Position numbers and translations under genes: made by a program
Shown here: piece by piece, positions 39,413 to 51,445 of the stretch
How positions within the stretch are numbered: position 1 is the stretch's first letter
Layout of the letters: the number at the start of each line of letters is the position of its first letter
Notes under the pieces: generated by a model
What the model saw: the letters and a program-made list of their open reading frames with translations, nothing else
Database searches by the model: none
Told to the model about the DNA's origin: nothing
Source of the DNA: Klebsiella quasipneumoniae subsp. quasipneumoniae
GTDB taxonomy: Bacteria > Pseudomonadota > Gammaproteobacteria > Enterobacterales > Enterobacteriaceae
Direction of reading: 5' to 3'
NCBI RefSeq assembly: GCF_020525925.1
Contig: NZ_CP084876.1
Coordinates: 992,001-1,056,000 of the forward strand
DNA length: 64,000 nucleotides

Positions 39413-40765
39413 ATGAGTTCATTAAGTCAGGCGGCGACGGCGGCTGAAAAGCGCACCAACGCCCGTTACTGGATAGTGGTGATGCTGTTTATCGTCACCT
39501 CTTTTAACTATGGCGACCGGGCGACGCTGTCGATCGCCGGTTCGGAAATGGCCAAAGATATCGGCCTGGATCCGGTGGGAATGGGATATGTCTTCTCCGC
39601 GTTCTCATGGGCTTATGTCATCGGCCAGATCCCGGGCGGCTGGCTGCTCGACCGCTTCGGTTCGAAGCGCGTCTATTTCTGGTCGATCTTCATCTGGTCG
39701 ATGTTTACCCTGCTGCAGGGCTTCGTCGACATCTTCAGCGGCTTTGGCATTATCGTCGCGCTGTTTACCCTGCGCTTCCTCGTTGGCCTGGCCGAATCGC
39801 CGTCATTCCCGGGTAACAGCCGTATCGTGGCCGCCTGGTTCCCGGCGCAGGAGCGCGGCACGGCGGTGGCGATCTTTAACTCCGCCCAGTACTTTGCCAC
39901 CGTTATCTTCGCGCCGATCATGGGCTGGCTGACGCATGAGGTGGGCTGGTCGCACGTCTTCTTCTTTATGGGCGGCCTGGGGATTGTGATTAGCTTTGTC
40001 TGGCTGAAAGTGATCCACGATCCGAACAACCATCCGGGGGTAAACAAGAAGGAACTGGAATATATCGCCGAAGGCGGCGCCCTGATCAACATGGATCAAA
40101 AGAGCAGCGCGCAGAAGGTGCCGTTCAGCGTCAAAATGGGCCAGATCAAGCAGCTGATTGGATCGCGGATGATGATCGGCATCTATATCGGTCAGTACTG
40201 CATTAACGCCCTGACCTACTTCTTTATCACCTGGTTCCCGGTTTACCTGGTGCAGGCGCGCGGCATGTCGATCCTTAAAGCAGGGTTTGTCGCCTCCATT
40301 CCGGCGGTGTGCGGCTTCGTCGGCGGGGTGCTGGGCGGGGTGATCTCTGACTGGTTAATGCGCCGCACCGGCTCGCTGAACATTGCCCGCAAAACGCCGA
40401 TTGTGCTGGGGATGCTGCTCTCCATGACCATGCTGATGTGTAACTATGTCAACGTGGAGTGGATGGTGATTGGCTTTATGGCGATGGCCTTCTTCGGCAA
40501 AGGGATCGGCGCGCTTGGCTGGGCGGTGATGGCGGATACCGCGCCGAAAGAGATTAGCGGTCTTTCCGGCGGTCTGTTCAACATGTTTGGCAATATCTCC
40601 GGTATCGTCACCCCGATCGCTATCGGCTATATCGTCGGCACCACCGGTTCGTTCAACGGGGCGCTGGTTTACGTAGGTATCCATGCACTGGTGGCGGTGC
40701 TGAGCTATCTGGTGCTGGTGGGCGACATCAAACGCATCGAACTGAAACCTGTGGTGGGGCGTTAA
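39413..40765 (+). CDS. gudP: Glucarate transporter GudP
   Basis: GudP is a 450-residue MFS protein of the anion:cation symporter family that imports D-glucarate. It shows 12 predicted helices and the family stretches [37 protein letters not shown] and [20 protein letters not shown]. It is followed within 2 bp by gudX. An AGGAG ribosome-binding site precedes the start. Confidence 0.95.
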   Translation: MSSLSQAATAAEKRTNARYWIVVMLFIVTSFNYGDRATLSIAGSEMAKDIGLDPVGMGYVFSAFSWAYVIGQIPGGWLLDRFGSKRVYFWSIFIWSMFTLLQGFVDIFSGFGIIVALFTLRFLVGLAESPSFPGNSRIVAAWFPAQERGTAVAIFNSAQYFATVIFAPIMGWLTHEVGWSHVFFFMGGLGIVISFVWLKVIHDPNNHPGVNKKELEYIAEGGALINMDQKSSAQKVPFSVKMGQIKQLIGSRMMIGIYIGQYCINALTYFFITWFPVYLVQARGMSILKAGFVASIPAVCGFVGGVLGGVISDWLMRRTGSLNIARKTPIVLGMLLSMTMLMCNYVNVEWMVIGFMAMAFFGKGIGALGWAVMADTAPKEISGLSGGLFNMFGNISGIVTPIAIGYIVGTTGSFNGALVYVGIHALVAVLSYLVLVGDIKRIELKPVVGR

Positions 40766-40767
40766 TC

Positions 40768-42108
40768 ATGACTACTCAATCCAGCCCGATTATTACAGAG
40801 ATGAAGGTCATTCCGGTGGCCGGACACGACAGCATGCTGCTGAACATCGGCGGGGCGCATAACGCCTGGTTTACCCGCAATATCGTGGTATTGACCGATA
40901 ACGCCGGCAACACCGGCGTGGGAGAAGCCCCTGGCGGAGAGGTCATCTACCAGACGCTGCTGGCGGCGATCCCGCAGGTGGTAGGTCAGGAGGTCGCCCG
41001 TCTCAATCGCGTGGTGCAGCAGGTGCACAAAGGCAATCAGGCGGCGGATTTCGACACCTTTGGCAAAGGGGCATGGACCTTCGAACTGAAAGTCAACGCG
41101 GTAGCGGCGCTGGAGGCCGCGCTGCTCGACCTGCTCGGCAAGGTGCTCAACGTGCCGGTCTGCGAGCTGCTGGGCCCGGGTAAGCAGCGTGATGCCGTCA
41201 CCGTGCTGGGCTACCTGTTCTATATCGGCGATCGGCAGAAAACCGACCTGGGTTATCTGGACCATACGCCGGGCGATCACGAATGGTATCGCCTGCGCCA
41301 CCAGCAGGCGCTGAGCAGCGAAGCGGTGGTGCGCCTGGCGGAAGCCGCTCAGGATCGCTACGGTTTCAAAGACTTTAAGCTGAAGGGCGGCGTGCTGCCC
41401 GGCGAGCAGGAAATTGACACCGCCCGGGCGCTGAAAAAGCGCTTTCCGGACGCGCGCATCACCGTCGATCCTAACGGCGCCTGGCTGCTGGATGAGGCGA
41501 TCGCCCTGTGCAAAGGGCTGCAGGATGTTCTGACCTACGCCGAAGATCCGTGCGGCGCCGAGCAGGGCTTTTCCGGCCGGGAGGTGATGGCCGAGTTCCG
41601 CCGCGCCACCGGGCTGCCGGTCGCCACCAATATGATCGCCACCAACTGGCGCGAGATGGGTCATGCGGTGATGCTCAACGCCGTTGATATTCCGCTGGCG
41701 GACCCGCACTTCTGGACGCTCTCCGGCGCGGTACGAGTGGCGCAGCTGTGCGACGACTGGGGGCTTACCTGGGGCTGCCATTCCAACAACCATTTTGATA
41801 TTTCCCTGGCGATGTTTACCCACGTCGGCGCCGCCGCGCCGGGTCATCCCACCGCCATCGACACCCACTGGATCTGGCAGGAAGGCGACGCGCGCCTGAC
41901 CAAAAATCCGCTGCAGATTATTAACGGCAAGATTGCCGTGCCAGACGCGCCGGGACTCGGCGTGGAACTTGACTGGGAGCAGGTGCGCAGAGCCCATGAG
42001 GCCTATAAAGCGCTGCCGGGCGGCGCGCGCAACGACGCGGGCCCGATGCAGTACCTGATCCCCGGCTGGACATTCGACCGCAAACGTCCTGTTTTCGGCC
42101 GCCACTAA
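40768..42108 (+). CDS. gudX: Glucarate dehydratase-related protein GudX
   Basis: GudX is a 446-residue enolase-superfamily protein paralogous to the adjacent GudD. The residues that define glucarate dehydratases appear intact: the KxK pair in [10 protein letters not shown], metal ligands in [20 protein letters not shown] and [10 protein letters not shown], and the histidine in [11 protein letters not shown]. coli GudX has weak dehydratase activity and an uncertain role. It is translated in an operon between gudP and gudD and is the more divergent of the two paralogues. Confidence 0.92.
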   Translation: MTTQSSPIITEMKVIPVAGHDSMLLNIGGAHNAWFTRNIVVLTDNAGNTGVGEAPGGEVIYQTLLAAIPQVVGQEVARLNRVVQQVHKGNQAADFDTFGKGAWTFELKVNAVAALEAALLDLLGKVLNVPVCELLGPGKQRDAVTVLGYLFYIGDRQKTDLGYLDHTPGDHEWYRLRHQQALSSEAVVRLAEAAQDRYGFKDFKLKGGVLPGEQEIDTARALKKRFPDARITVDPNGAWLLDEAIALCKGLQDVLTYAEDPCGAEQGFSGREVMAEFRRATGLPVATNMIATNWREMGHAVMLNAVDIPLADPHFWTLSGAVRVAQLCDDWGLTWGCHSNNHFDISLAMFTHVGAAAPGHPTAIDTHWIWQEGDARLTKNPLQIINGKIAVPDAPGLGVELDWEQVRRAHEAYKALPGGARNDAGPMQYLIPGWTFDRKRPVFGRH

Positions 42109-42126
42109 TTACAAAAGGATGATGCT

Positions 42127-43467
42127 ATGACGACTTTCTCTTCCACGCCCGTTGTCACCACCATGCAGGTGATCCCGGTTGCCGGCCATGACAGTATGCT
42201 GATGAATCTGAGCGGGGCCCACGCCCCGTACTTCACCCGCAATATCGTGATTATTAAAGATAACGCCGGCCATACCGGCGTCGGTGAAATTCCGGGGGGC
42301 GAAAAAATTCGCCAGACTCTGGAGGATGCCATTCCGCTGGTGGTGGGCAAAACGCTGGGCGAGTATAAAAACGTGCTCGGCGCGGTGCGCAATCAGTTCG
42401 CCGACCGTGACGCCGGCGGCCGCGGCCTGCAGACCTTTGACCTGCGCACCACCATCCACGTGGTGACCGGGATCGAAGCGGCGCTGCTGGACCTGCTGGG
42501 CCAGCACCTTGGGGTCAACGTCGCCTCGCTGCTTGGCGATGGGCAACAGCGCAGCGAAGTTGAAATGCTGGGCTATCTGTTCTTTATCGGTGACCGCCAC
42601 GCCACGCCGCTGGCCTATCAGAGCCAGCCGGATGAACAGTGCGAGTGGTATCGCCTGCGCCATGAAGAGGCAATGACGCCGGATGCGGTGGTCCGCCTTG
42701 CGGAAGCGGCCTATGAAAAATATGGTTTCAACGACTTTAAGCTGAAGGGCGGCGTACTGGCCGGTTTTGAAGAAGCCGAAGCGATCAGCGCCCTGGCGAA
42801 GCGCTTCCCGGATGCCCGCGTGACCCTCGATCCGAACGGCGCCTGGCTGCTTGAAGAAGCCATTCAGATTGGCAAGCAGCTGAAGGGCGTGCTGGCCTAT
42901 GCTGAGGATCCGTGCGGCGCTGAGCAGGGCTTCTCCGGCCGCGAAGTGATGGCGGAGTTCCGTCGCGCGACGGGCCTGCCGACCGCCACCAATATGATCG
43001 CCACCGACTGGCGGCAGATGGGCCATACGCTCTCCCTGCAGTCGGTGGATATCCCACTGGCGGACCCGCACTTCTGGACCATGCAGGGGTCGGTTCGCGT
43101 GGCGCAGATGTGTCATGAGTTCGGCCTGACCTGGGGTTCGCACTCCAATAACCACTTCGACGTGTCGCTGGCGATGTTCACCCACGTCGCGGCTGCGGCG
43201 CCGGGCAAGATCACCGCTATCGATACCCACTGGATCTGGCAGGAGGGCAACCAGCGTCTGACCAAACAACCGTTTGAAATTAAAGGCGGAATGGTGCAGG
43301 TGCCGAGCACGCCGGGTCTGGGGGTTGAGCTGGATATGGACCGCGTAATGCAGGCAAATGAGCTATATAAGAAACATGGCCTTGGCGCCCGCGACGATGC
43401 GATGGCGATGCAGTACCTGATCCCGGGCTGGACCTTTGACAACAAGCGTCCATGCATGGTGCGCTAA
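42127..43467 (+). CDS. gudD: Glucarate dehydratase GudD
   Basis: GudD dehydrates D-glucarate (and L-idarate) to 5-keto-4-deoxy-D-glucarate with Mg2+. The 446-residue frame has the capping and (beta/alpha)7-beta barrel domains of the enolase superfamily. The KxK catalytic motif is in [10 protein letters not shown], metal ligands are in VTLDPNGAW and [11 protein letters not shown], and the catalytic histidine is in [10 protein letters not shown]. It lies 18 bp after gudX with an AAAGGATG ribosome-binding site. Confidence 0.96.
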   Translation: MTTFSSTPVVTTMQVIPVAGHDSMLMNLSGAHAPYFTRNIVIIKDNAGHTGVGEIPGGEKIRQTLEDAIPLVVGKTLGEYKNVLGAVRNQFADRDAGGRGLQTFDLRTTIHVVTGIEAALLDLLGQHLGVNVASLLGDGQQRSEVEMLGYLFFIGDRHATPLAYQSQPDEQCEWYRLRHEEAMTPDAVVRLAEAAYEKYGFNDFKLKGGVLAGFEEAEAISALAKRFPDARVTLDPNGAWLLEEAIQIGKQLKGVLAYAEDPCGAEQGFSGREVMAEFRRATGLPTATNMIATDWRQMGHTLSLQSVDIPLADPHFWTMQGSVRVAQMCHEFGLTWGSHSNNHFDVSLAMFTHVAAAAPGKITAIDTHWIWQEGNQRLTKQPFEIKGGMVQVPSTPGLGVELDMDRVMQANELYKKHGLGARDDAMAMQYLIPGWTFDNKRPCMVR

Positions 43468-43539
43468 AAGGCCGCTGGCCTCTGCGGGGGCCGGCATTGC
43501 GCGATAGCGACAGGGGTTAGCTCAAAGTAAGGACTGCAG

Positions 43540-44679
43540 ATGAAAATAGTGATCGCACCGGATTCCTGGAAGGAGAGCCTGACCGCGCTGGAAGTAGCCA
43601 GTGCGATAGAGCAAGGCTTTCGCGAGATTTATCCTGACGCGGAATATGTCAGGCTGCCGGTTGCCGACGGTGGGGAAGGGACGGTGGAAGCCATGGTGGC
43701 GGCGACCGGCGGGCATCAGGTGCCGCTGACGGTGACCGGGCCGCTGGGGGAGCCGGTAGAGGCATTTTATGGGCTGTCCGGCGATCGCCAGTGCGCCTTT
43801 ATCGAAATGGCGGCGGCCAGCGGGCTGGAAAGCGTTCCCCCGGCGCAGCGTAACCCGCTGCTGACCACCTCCTGGGGCACCGGGGAGCTGATTCGCCATG
43901 CGCTGGACGCTGGCGTGCGGCAGATCATTATTGGCATTGGCGGCAGCGCGACCAATGACGGCGGCGCCGGCATGGCGCAGGCGCTGGGAGCGAAATTGCT
44001 GACCGCCGACGGTCAGCAAATCGCGCCAGGGGGCGGTGCGCTGGAAACGCTGGCGCGCATCGATCTTGGCGAGCTTGATCCACGGCTGGCAGATTGTCGG
44101 ATTGACGTGGCCTGCGATGTCACCAACCCGTTGACCGGCCCGCAGGGCGCCAGCGCGGTATTCGGCCCGCAAAAAGGGGCGACGGCGCAGATGATCGACC
44201 GGCTTGACAGCGGCCTGCGGCACTATGCCCGGATCATCGCCCGTGATTTAGATTGCGACGTGCTGAACCTGGAAGGCGGCGGCGCGGCGGGCGGGATGGG
44301 CGCGGCGCTGTATGCGTTTTGTGGCGCTCAACTGCGCCCGGGCATTGAGATTGTCACCGATGCGCTGCAGCTGGCGGAGCGGGTGGCGGATGCTGATTTA
44401 GTGATCACCGGCGAAGGACGTATCGACAGTCAGACTATCCACGGCAAGGTGCCGGTGGGAGTGGCCCGGGTGGCGAAGCGATTTAACGTACCGGTGATCG
44501 GGATTGCCGGCAGCCTTACCGCCGATGTCGGCGTCGTGCATCAGCACGGGCTGGATGCGGTATTCAGCGTGTTGTACACCATCTGCACGCTGGATGAAGC
44601 GCTGGCCAATGCCGCCGCCAACCTGCGGATGACGGCGCGAAACGTCGCCGCGGTTTTGCAGATGGGCGGTAAGCTGTAA
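43540..44679 (+). CDS. garK: Glycerate 2-kinase GarK
   Basis: This 379-residue class I glycerate kinase phosphorylates D-glycerate to 2-phosphoglycerate, the last step of glucarate and galactarate breakdown. Family signatures are [53 protein letters not shown] and [17 protein letters not shown]. In E. coli the main garK lies in the gar operon, whereas here a copy follows gudD after 72 bp. The product feeds directly to enolase, also encoded in this window. Confidence 0.92.
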   Translation: MKIVIAPDSWKESLTALEVASAIEQGFREIYPDAEYVRLPVADGGEGTVEAMVAATGGHQVPLTVTGPLGEPVEAFYGLSGDRQCAFIEMAAASGLESVPPAQRNPLLTTSWGTGELIRHALDAGVRQIIIGIGGSATNDGGAGMAQALGAKLLTADGQQIAPGGGALETLARIDLGELDPRLADCRIDVACDVTNPLTGPQGASAVFGPQKGATAQMIDRLDSGLRHYARIIARDLDCDVLNLEGGGAAGGMGAALYAFCGAQLRPGIEIVTDALQLAERVADADLVITGEGRIDSQTIHGKVPVGVARVAKRFNVPVIGIAGSLTADVGVVHQHGLDAVFSVLYTICTLDEALANAAANLRMTARNVAAVLQMGGKL

Positions 44680-44793
44680 TCGAGGTATCCCGGCTGGCGC
44701 GGCCTCCCGGGAATGTCTAAGCGATGTTGAAGTCGCCAGCACCGGCAGTTTCCGCAGCGCAAGCGGGTAAATTAACGGCAGGCTGCACGGACC

Positions 44794-44894
44794 GTAGGCC
44801 GGGCAAGGCGTCGCCGCCGCCCGGCATAAAAGCGGCTCCGTGTCCGCTCTTCTTGCCCGGCGGCGCGATGCCTGGCGAGCCGGGTGCAGGCCGG
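44794..44894. repeat. REP/BIME cluster between garK and barA
   Basis: One unit runs 44794-44824 (GTAGGCCGGGCAAGGCG...GCCGCCCGGC). A second inverted unit runs about 44854-44894 (TGCCCGGCGGCGCGATG...GCAGGCCGGG). They fill most of the gap between two convergent genes. Confidence 0.75.
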
Positions 44895-44908
44895 GAAGCC
44901 CTGTGGTT

Positions 44909-47659
44909 TTAGCCCCCCATCCGGCAGGCTTCGCGCGCCACGTTATCCATCTCATCCAACAGCTCAAGCAGCTCCGGCTCCAGATCCTCGGCGGCGGTGC
45001 CTGCGCGCAGCTGGCTCTCCAGAGTGTGGCAGAGCTTTTTCAGCCGCGGCACGCCGCTGTAGCTGCAGCTGCCGTGCAGTTTGTGGATCAGATCCACCAG
45101 CCCTTCCGGCTGCTCGCCGACCAGTTGCTCTTCCACTTTGTTACGCACCTCCGGCATAAAAGCGATCAGCATCTGCAGCATCTCCCTCGCCAGATCCGGC
45201 TTCATCGCCGCCTGACGCAGCGCCAGCTGCCAGTCGAGCGTCTGGTTATGGTCGATGACCGGCTCTGCGGGCGGTATCGCCGCCGGGGCGATGCTGTGTA
45301 CTCCAGGCTGATAGCGCAGCAGCAGGGCGTGCAGTTTCTCTTCTTCGATCGGCTTCGCCAGATAGTCGTTCATGCCGGCGCTCAGTAGCTTCTCGCGCTG
45401 GCCCTCCAGGGCGTGCGCGGTGACGGCGATAACCGGCGTTTGCTGGTGATGCGGCAAATGATGGATAAGCTCACAGGCGCGGATGCCGTCCATATCCGGC
45501 ATCTGAATATCCATCAGGATCAGATCCATCTGCAGTTGCTTGGCCTTGTCCACCGCCTGCTGGCCGCTGTCGCAGAGGATCACCTGCTGCACAAGGTCAT
45601 CCAGCAGGGCGCCAATGAGCTTCAGGTTTGCCGGATTGTCGTCGACGGCCATCACGGTCATCGGCAGCTTATGGCTGTCGGCCTGGGTCAACGGCGCGGA
45701 GGCCGTCGCATGATGGGTGGCCACCAGCGCCGGCAGCAGACGGGTGGTGGTGAGCGGTTTCAACAGACAGGCGGCGATGCCATCGCGCTTCAGGGCTTCG
45801 GCGCTGACCTGGGCATGACATGGCAGAGCCAGCAGTACGTTATCTGACATCGCACAGGCTTTGGCTAATTTTTCCCGGTGCGGCGACAAATCGCGCATTG
45901 AGACCGGAATACCGACCAGCAGAATGTCGTACTGGGCTTCCGCCAGCGCAGAGAAGGTGGGGCTGTAAATCACCTCCAGCGGCGTGGCGGCCAGCATCTC
46001 CAGCGTGCACTGCGCCGCCGTCGCGTTGGCTTCCACATAGGCCAGACGCTTGCCCGCCAGCCCGTCGGTATTCAGCGTATCCGGAATGGCGTTCGGGTTG
46101 AGATCGAGGCTGATATGGAACCAGAAGGTGGAGCCGCGGTTTGGCTGACTGTGGAACGAGATATCGCCGCCCATCTCCTTAACCAGACGCTGGGTGATCA
46201 CCAGCCCGAGCCCGGTACCGCCGTGGCGGCGTGAAATACTGGCATCGGCCTGACGGAAGGCCTGGAACAGCCGGGACTGGTCGCGCTCGGGGATGCCGAT
46301 GCCGGTATCGTGGATCTGAATTTCGATCTGCACCCTCGAATTACTGATGGCCCGCTGCTCCACCAGCACATCGATATTACCGTGCTCGGTAAATTTGATG
46401 GCGTTGCCTACGAGGTTGGTCACAATCTGCTGCAGACGCAGCGGGTCGCCGATGACGTTATCCGGCACGTTGTTCTTAATGTTCAGCGTCAGCTCCAGCC
46501 CTTTATCGTGCGCGGAATGCGCCAGCAGGGTGACCACCTCATCAAGCGAGGTGCGCAGCAGGAACGGAATGCTCTCCAGGATCAGCTTCCCGGCTTCCAG
46601 CTTGGAAAAGTCGAGCACGTCGTTGATGATCGCCAACAGATTATTGGCCGAGCGTTCGATGGTGGTCAGGTGGTCGCGCTGCGTGGCGTTGAGATCGGTT
46701 TTCAACGTCAGACGGGTAAAGCCGATCACCCCATTGAGCGGGGTGCGCAGTTCGTGGGACATATTGGCCAGGAATTCAGACTTAATGCGCGCCGCCTCCT
46801 GGGCGCGCTTTTTCGCCAGGTCCAGCTCGACGTTCTGAATCTCCATCTGCTCAAGGGTTTCCCGCAGATCGGAGGTCGCCTGGTCGACGTTGTGCTGCAT
46901 CTCCTCATGGTACGCCGCCAGCGACATGGCCATCGAGTTGATGCCGTTTTTCAGCATATCCAGTTCGCCGAGCATAAAGCCCTCGACGCGGCTGTCCAGC
47001 TGTCCGCGGCGGATGCGGTCGACGGTGTTGACCATATTGCGGATAGGGCCGGTGACGTCGCGCATCAGGCGCCAGCCGAAGATCAGCGCGATGCCGATGC
47101 AGAACAGCATCATCACGCTGGAGATGAAAATCTCTTTGTACTGCTGGAGGCGCACCGATTTGAGATCCAGCTCCAGCGCGACGTAGCCCAGCATATTGCC
47201 CGGCATTTTGGCATCGGATTCGGGGGATTCATCCGGCGAATAACTTTCCGAGACGATCGGCGTGCGCAGGATCATCATGTCGCCGTCGCGGATGACGCTG
47301 AGACGACGGGGAAACGCTTCGCCTTTCGGGATCTGCAGGTCGCTGGGGTTGAGCTGGTAATTGGAGGTGACAAACAAGCGGTTATGCGAATCGTACACCG
47401 AGATGGCCCGCACGATCTCCGAGTGGCGACGATGCAGAACGCTGATCAACTGGCCGATAGATTCGCGGTTTTGCAGATTCATGCCATATTCGCTGGAGAC
47501 CGCCAGCGGCTCAATAATGCTGGTGCCGGCGTCCTCCAACTGACGTTGCAGGTCGTTATAACGGTGAGCGACAAAGAAAACACTGAGCAACAGCCCTATC
47601 AGGACGGTTGGCGCCAGAATCAGAATCATCATGCGAGCACGCAGGCTGTAGTTGGTCAT
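44909..47659 (-). CDS. barA: Hybrid sensor histidine kinase BarA
   Basis: BarA is a 916-residue inner-membrane tripartite kinase that phosphorylates UvrY in response to short carboxylates such as acetate and formate. Domains in order are a transmembrane helix (about 10-31), a periplasmic sensor, a second helix (about 178-198), HAMP, a HisKA domain with His302 in [13 protein letters not shown], an HATPase ([29 protein letters not shown]), a receiver with Asp717 in [13 protein letters not shown] and an HPt domain with His862 in [11 protein letters not shown]. All phosphorelay residues are intact. Its main target RNA gene csrB is 7.6 kb away. Confidence 0.96.
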   Translation of the reverse strand: MTNYSLRARMMILILAPTVLIGLLLSVFFVAHRYNDLQRQLEDAGTSIIEPLAVSSEYGMNLQNRESIGQLISVLHRRHSEIVRAISVYDSHNRLFVTSNYQLNPSDLQIPKGEAFPRRLSVIRDGDMMILRTPIVSESYSPDESPESDAKMPGNMLGYVALELDLKSVRLQQYKEIFISSVMMLFCIGIALIFGWRLMRDVTGPIRNMVNTVDRIRRGQLDSRVEGFMLGELDMLKNGINSMAMSLAAYHEEMQHNVDQATSDLRETLEQMEIQNVELDLAKKRAQEAARIKSEFLANMSHELRTPLNGVIGFTRLTLKTDLNATQRDHLTTIERSANNLLAIINDVLDFSKLEAGKLILESIPFLLRTSLDEVVTLLAHSAHDKGLELTLNIKNNVPDNVIGDPLRLQQIVTNLVGNAIKFTEHGNIDVLVEQRAISNSRVQIEIQIHDTGIGIPERDQSRLFQAFRQADASISRRHGGTGLGLVITQRLVKEMGGDISFHSQPNRGSTFWFHISLDLNPNAIPDTLNTDGLAGKRLAYVEANATAAQCTLEMLAATPLEVIYSPTFSALAEAQYDILLVGIPVSMRDLSPHREKLAKACAMSDNVLLALPCHAQVSAEALKRDGIAACLLKPLTTTRLLPALVATHHATASAPLTQADSHKLPMTVMAVDDNPANLKLIGALLDDLVQQVILCDSGQQAVDKAKQLQMDLILMDIQMPDMDGIRACELIHHLPHHQQTPVIAVTAHALEGQREKLLSAGMNDYLAKPIEEEKLHALLLRYQPGVHSIAPAAIPPAEPVIDHNQTLDWQLALRQAAMKPDLAREMLQMLIAFMPEVRNKVEEQLVGEQPEGLVDLIHKLHGSCSYSGVPRLKKLCHTLESQLRAGTAAEDLEPELLELLDEMDNVAREACRMGG

Positions 47660-47771
47660 GCGGTTCCATTATGGGAGAATATAGACATCATCGTTCGGTG
47701 CGCGTCGGTGCGCCTCGCGGCGCTGCCGCTCTGAACGAGCTCGTTTTATTTGATTGAGACAACTCTCTACG

Positions 47772-49076
47772 ATGGCGCAATTCTACTCTGCAAAACGGCG
47801 TGTGACGACGCGCCAGATCATAACCGTTACAGTCAACGACCTCGATCCCTTTGGCCAGGGCGTGGCCCGCCACCAGGGGAAAGCGCTGTTCGTCGGCGGC
47901 GTGCTGCCGCAGGAGCAGGCTGAGGTGGTACTGGTGGAAGACAAAAAGCAGTACGCCCGCGCCCAGGTGAAACGCCGTCTGACCGACAGCCCGCAGCGCC
48001 AGGCGCCGCGCTGCCCCCATTTTGGCGTTTGCGGCGGCTGCCAACAGCAGCATGCCAGCATCACGCTTCAGCAGCAAAGTAAACGCGCCGCGCTGGCGCG
48101 CCTGATGAAGCGCGAGGTGGATGAGATCATCGCCGGCGAGCCGTGGGGCTATCGCCGGCGCGCGCGCTTAAGCTTGAATTATCAGCCAAAGACCCAACAA
48201 TTGCAGATGGGTTTTCGTCAGGCCAGCGATAAAGCGATCGTCGATGTGGTGCAGTGCCCTGTTTTGGTGCCCCAACTTGAGGCGCTGCTGCCCGCCGTGC
48301 GCGAGTGCTTAAGCGCGCTGAGCGCATTACGCCATCTTGGCCACGTCGAGCTGGTGCTGGCGGACAACGGCCCACTGATGGTGCTGCGCCATACCGCTGC
48401 GCTGCCGGCGGCTGACAGGGAAAAACTGGAACGTTTTTCGCAAACTCACGGTCTTTCCCTGTACCTCGCGCCGCAAAGCGAGATACTGGAACATATTCAC
48501 GGCAAAGCGCCATGGTATACCTCAGACGGACTACGCTTAGTGTTCAGTCCGCGGGATTTTATCCAGGTCAACGACGGCGTGAATCAGCAGATGGTGCGTA
48601 CCGCGCTGGCGTGGCTGGATCTGCAGCCGGAGGACCGGGTGCTGGATCTGTTCTGCGGGATGGGCAATTTTACCCTGCCGCTGGCGACTCGCGCCGCCCA
48701 CGTGGTTGGGGTGGAAGGGGTGCCGGCGCTGGTGGAGAAGGGGCGGGAAAACGCCGCCCTCAATGGTTTATCAAATGTCACCTTCTTCCATGAAAATCTG
48801 GAAGAGGATGTCACCCGCCAGGCCTGGGCGAAGCATGGCTTTGATAAAGTGCTGCTGGACCCGGCCCGCGCCGGCGCGCCGGGCGTGATGCCGCATATTA
48901 TAAAACTGGCGCCGCGGCGGGTGGTGTATGTTTCCTGCAACCCGGCGACGCTGGCGCGAGACAGCGAAACCCTGTTGCAGGCTGGATATCAGATTCAACG
49001 CCTGGCGATGCTGGATATGTTCCCGCATACCGGTCATCTGGAATCAATGGTGTTGTTTGAGCGCAGGCTTACATAA
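47772..49076 (+). CDS. rlmD: 23S rRNA (uracil(1939)-C5)-methyltransferase RlmD
   Basis: RlmD (RumA) methylates U1939 of 23S rRNA with SAM. The 434-residue protein has an N-terminal TRAM domain and a [4Fe-4S] cluster motif, [14 protein letters not shown], plus a fourth cysteine in VQCPVL. The Rossmann domain follows with [16 protein letters not shown] and [11 protein letters not shown]. The nucleophile is in [13 protein letters not shown]. The start at 47772 ([10 protein letters not shown]) is preferred over the ATG six codons upstream because it matches the family N-terminus. Confidence 0.95.
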   Translation: MAQFYSAKRRVTTRQIITVTVNDLDPFGQGVARHQGKALFVGGVLPQEQAEVVLVEDKKQYARAQVKRRLTDSPQRQAPRCPHFGVCGGCQQQHASITLQQQSKRAALARLMKREVDEIIAGEPWGYRRRARLSLNYQPKTQQLQMGFRQASDKAIVDVVQCPVLVPQLEALLPAVRECLSALSALRHLGHVELVLADNGPLMVLRHTAALPAADREKLERFSQTHGLSLYLAPQSEILEHIHGKAPWYTSDGLRLVFSPRDFIQVNDGVNQQMVRTALAWLDLQPEDRVLDLFCGMGNFTLPLATRAAHVVGVEGVPALVEKGRENAALNGLSNVTFFHENLEEDVTRQAWAKHGFDKVLLDPARAGAPGVMPHIIKLAPRRVVYVSCNPATLARDSETLLQAGYQIQRLAMLDMFPHTGHLESMVLFERRLT

Positions 49077-49197
49077 GGTCATTCACAACGTCGCAGAAGA
49101 GCCGCCCCGGCCATCAATGCTGACGCGACCTGCAGGATGACATGTAGAAAGTTGAGGCTTGCCGACTTCGGCAGGCCGGTCCCTTAAGGAGAGGACA

Positions 49198-51435
49198 ATG
49201 GTTGCGGTAAGAAGTGCACATCTTAATAAAGCTGGTGAATTTGACCCGAAGAAATGGATCGCGAGTCTGGGGATTTCCAGCCAGCAGTCGTGTGAGCGCT
49301 TAGCCGAAACCTGGGATTATTGTCGCGAAAAAACGCAAGGACACCCGCTGGCGGACCTGCTGCTGTGGCGGGGCGTCGAAATGGTGGAGATCCTCTCCAC
49401 CCTGAGTATGGATATCGATACCCTGCGCGCGGCGCTGTTGTTCCCGCTGGCCGACGGCGAAGTCGTCAGCGAAGAGGTCATGCAGGAGAGCGTGGGTAAA
49501 TCGGTCGTGACCCTGATTCACGGGGTACGGGACATGGCCGCCATCCGTCAGCTGAAAGCCACTCATACCGACTCGGTATCTTCCGAGCAGGTGGATAACA
49601 TTCGCCGCATGCTGCTGGCGATGGTTGACGATTTCCGCTGCGTGGTTATCAAGCTTGCCGAACGTATCGCGCATCTGCGCGAGGTCAAGGACGCGCCGGA
49701 AGATGAGCGGGTGCTGGCGGCGAAAGAGTGCACCAATATCTATGCTCCCCTGGCTAACCGCTTAGGTATCGGCCAGCTGAAGTGGGAGCTGGAAGATTAC
49801 TGCTTCCGCTACCTGCATCCGGCAGAGTACAAGCGCATTGCCAAACTGCTCCACGAACGCCGTATCGACCGCGAGCATTATATCGACGAGTTCGTCGGCC
49901 ACCTGCGGGCAGAAATGAAAGCCGAAGGGGTCAAGGCCGAGGTCTATGGTCGGCCGAAGCATATCTACAGCATCTGGCGCAAAATGCAGAAAAAACACCT
50001 CGCCTTTGACGAGCTGTTTGATGTACGCGCGGTGCGCATCGTGGCCGAGCGGTTGCAGGATTGTTATGCCGCGCTGGGGATCGTTCATACCCACTACCGT
50101 CACCTGCCGGATGAGTTCGATGACTATGTGGCCAACCCGAAACCCAACGGCTACCAGTCTATCCATACCGTGGTGCTGGGGCCGAGCGGCAAGACCGTGG
50201 AGATTCAAATCCGCACCCGGCAGATGCATGAAGACGCCGAGCTGGGCGTGGCCGCGCACTGGAAGTACAAAGAGGGCGCGGGAGCGGGGACCAGCGGCGG
50301 CCGCGGCTATGAGGACCGTATCGCCTGGCTGCGCAAGCTGATTGCCTGGCAGGAAGAGATGGCCGACTCCGGCGAAATGCTCGACGAAGTGCGCAGCCAG
50401 GTCTTTGACGACCGGGTGTATGTCTTTACGCCGAAAGGCGACGTGGTGGACCTGCCGGCGGGGTCGACGCCGCTCGATTTTGCCTACCATATCCACAGCG
50501 ACGTCGGTCATCGCTGCATCGGCGCCAAAATTGGCGGCCGCATCGTGCCGTTCACCTATCAGCTGCAGATGGGCGATCAGATCGAAATCATTACCCAGAA
50601 GCAGCCGAACCCGAGCCGCGACTGGCTCAACCCTAACCTCGGCTATGTCACCACCAGCCGCGGACGCTCCAAAATTCACGCCTGGTTCCGTAAGCAGGAC
50701 CGTGACAAGAACATTCTTGCCGGCCGACAGATCCTTGACGACGAGCTGGAGCATCTGGGTATCAGCCTGAAGGATGCGGAAAAGCACCTGCTGCCGCGCT
50801 ACAACTTCAACGAGCTCGATGAACTGCTGGCGGCCATCGGCGGCGGCGATATCCGTCTCAACCAGATGGTCAACTTCCTGCAGGCGCAGTTCAATAAACC
50901 GAGCGCCGCCGAGCAGGATGCGGCAGCGCTGAAGCAGTTGCAGCAGAAAACCTATGCTCCGCAGAACCGCACCAAGGACAATGGCCGGGTGGTGGTGGAA
51001 GGGGTTGGCAATCTGATGCACCATATTGCCCGCTGCTGCCAGCCGATCCCGGGCGATGAGATCGTCGGCTTTATCACCCAGGGGCGCGGGATTTCCGTGC
51101 ATCGCGCCGACTGCGATCAGCTCGCTGAACTGCAGTCGCATGCCCCGGAGCGCATCGTCGATGCGGTATGGGGCGAAAGCTACTCGGCCGGATATTCGCT
51201 GGTGGTCAGGGTGGAGGCGAACGATCGCAGCGGGTTACTGCGCGATATCACCACCATCCTCGCCAATGAGAAGGTGAACGTGCTGGGCGTTGCCAGCCGC
51301 AGCGATACCCGTCAGCAGCTGGCCACCATCGATATGACCATCGAGATTTACAACCTGCAGGTGCTGGGCCGGGTGCTCGGTAAGCTGAACCAGGTGCCTG
51401 ATGTCATTGACGCGCGCCGTCTGCACGGCGGTTAA
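49198..51435 (+). CDS. relA: GTP pyrophosphokinase RelA
   Basis: RelA makes (p)ppGpp when uncharged tRNA enters the ribosomal A site. The 744-residue protein has a degenerate hydrolase domain in which the HD pair is missing (FPLADGE region). It has an active synthetase domain (VYGRPKHIYSIWRKM, DELFDVRAVRI, KPNGYQSIHTVV) and C-terminal TGS (VYVFTPKGDVVDLPAGST), zinc-finger/RIS (HHIARCCQPIPGDEI) and ACT (NDRSGLLRDITTIL) domains. The start at 49198 has an AAGGAGAGG ribosome-binding site. No mazEF follows it. Confidence 0.96.
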   Translation: MVAVRSAHLNKAGEFDPKKWIASLGISSQQSCERLAETWDYCREKTQGHPLADLLLWRGVEMVEILSTLSMDIDTLRAALLFPLADGEVVSEEVMQESVGKSVVTLIHGVRDMAAIRQLKATHTDSVSSEQVDNIRRMLLAMVDDFRCVVIKLAERIAHLREVKDAPEDERVLAAKECTNIYAPLANRLGIGQLKWELEDYCFRYLHPAEYKRIAKLLHERRIDREHYIDEFVGHLRAEMKAEGVKAEVYGRPKHIYSIWRKMQKKHLAFDELFDVRAVRIVAERLQDCYAALGIVHTHYRHLPDEFDDYVANPKPNGYQSIHTVVLGPSGKTVEIQIRTRQMHEDAELGVAAHWKYKEGAGAGTSGGRGYEDRIAWLRKLIAWQEEMADSGEMLDEVRSQVFDDRVYVFTPKGDVVDLPAGSTPLDFAYHIHSDVGHRCIGAKIGGRIVPFTYQLQMGDQIEIITQKQPNPSRDWLNPNLGYVTTSRGRSKIHAWFRKQDRDKNILAGRQILDDELEHLGISLKDAEKHLLPRYNFNELDELLAAIGGGDIRLNQMVNFLQAQFNKPSAAEQDAAALKQLQQKTYAPQNRTKDNGRVVVEGVGNLMHHIARCCQPIPGDEIVGFITQGRGISVHRADCDQLAELQSHAPERIVDAVWGESYSAGYSLVVRVEANDRSGLLRDITTILANEKVNVLGVASRSDTRQQLATIDMTIEIYNLQVLGRVLGKLNQVPDVIDARRLHGG

Positions 51436-51445
51436 TTCGTCTCCA

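Noticed and set aside
46310..47734. 474-codon plus-strand frame opposite barA
   Set aside because: BarA on the other strand has every expected domain and catalytic residue, so this frame is a shadow.
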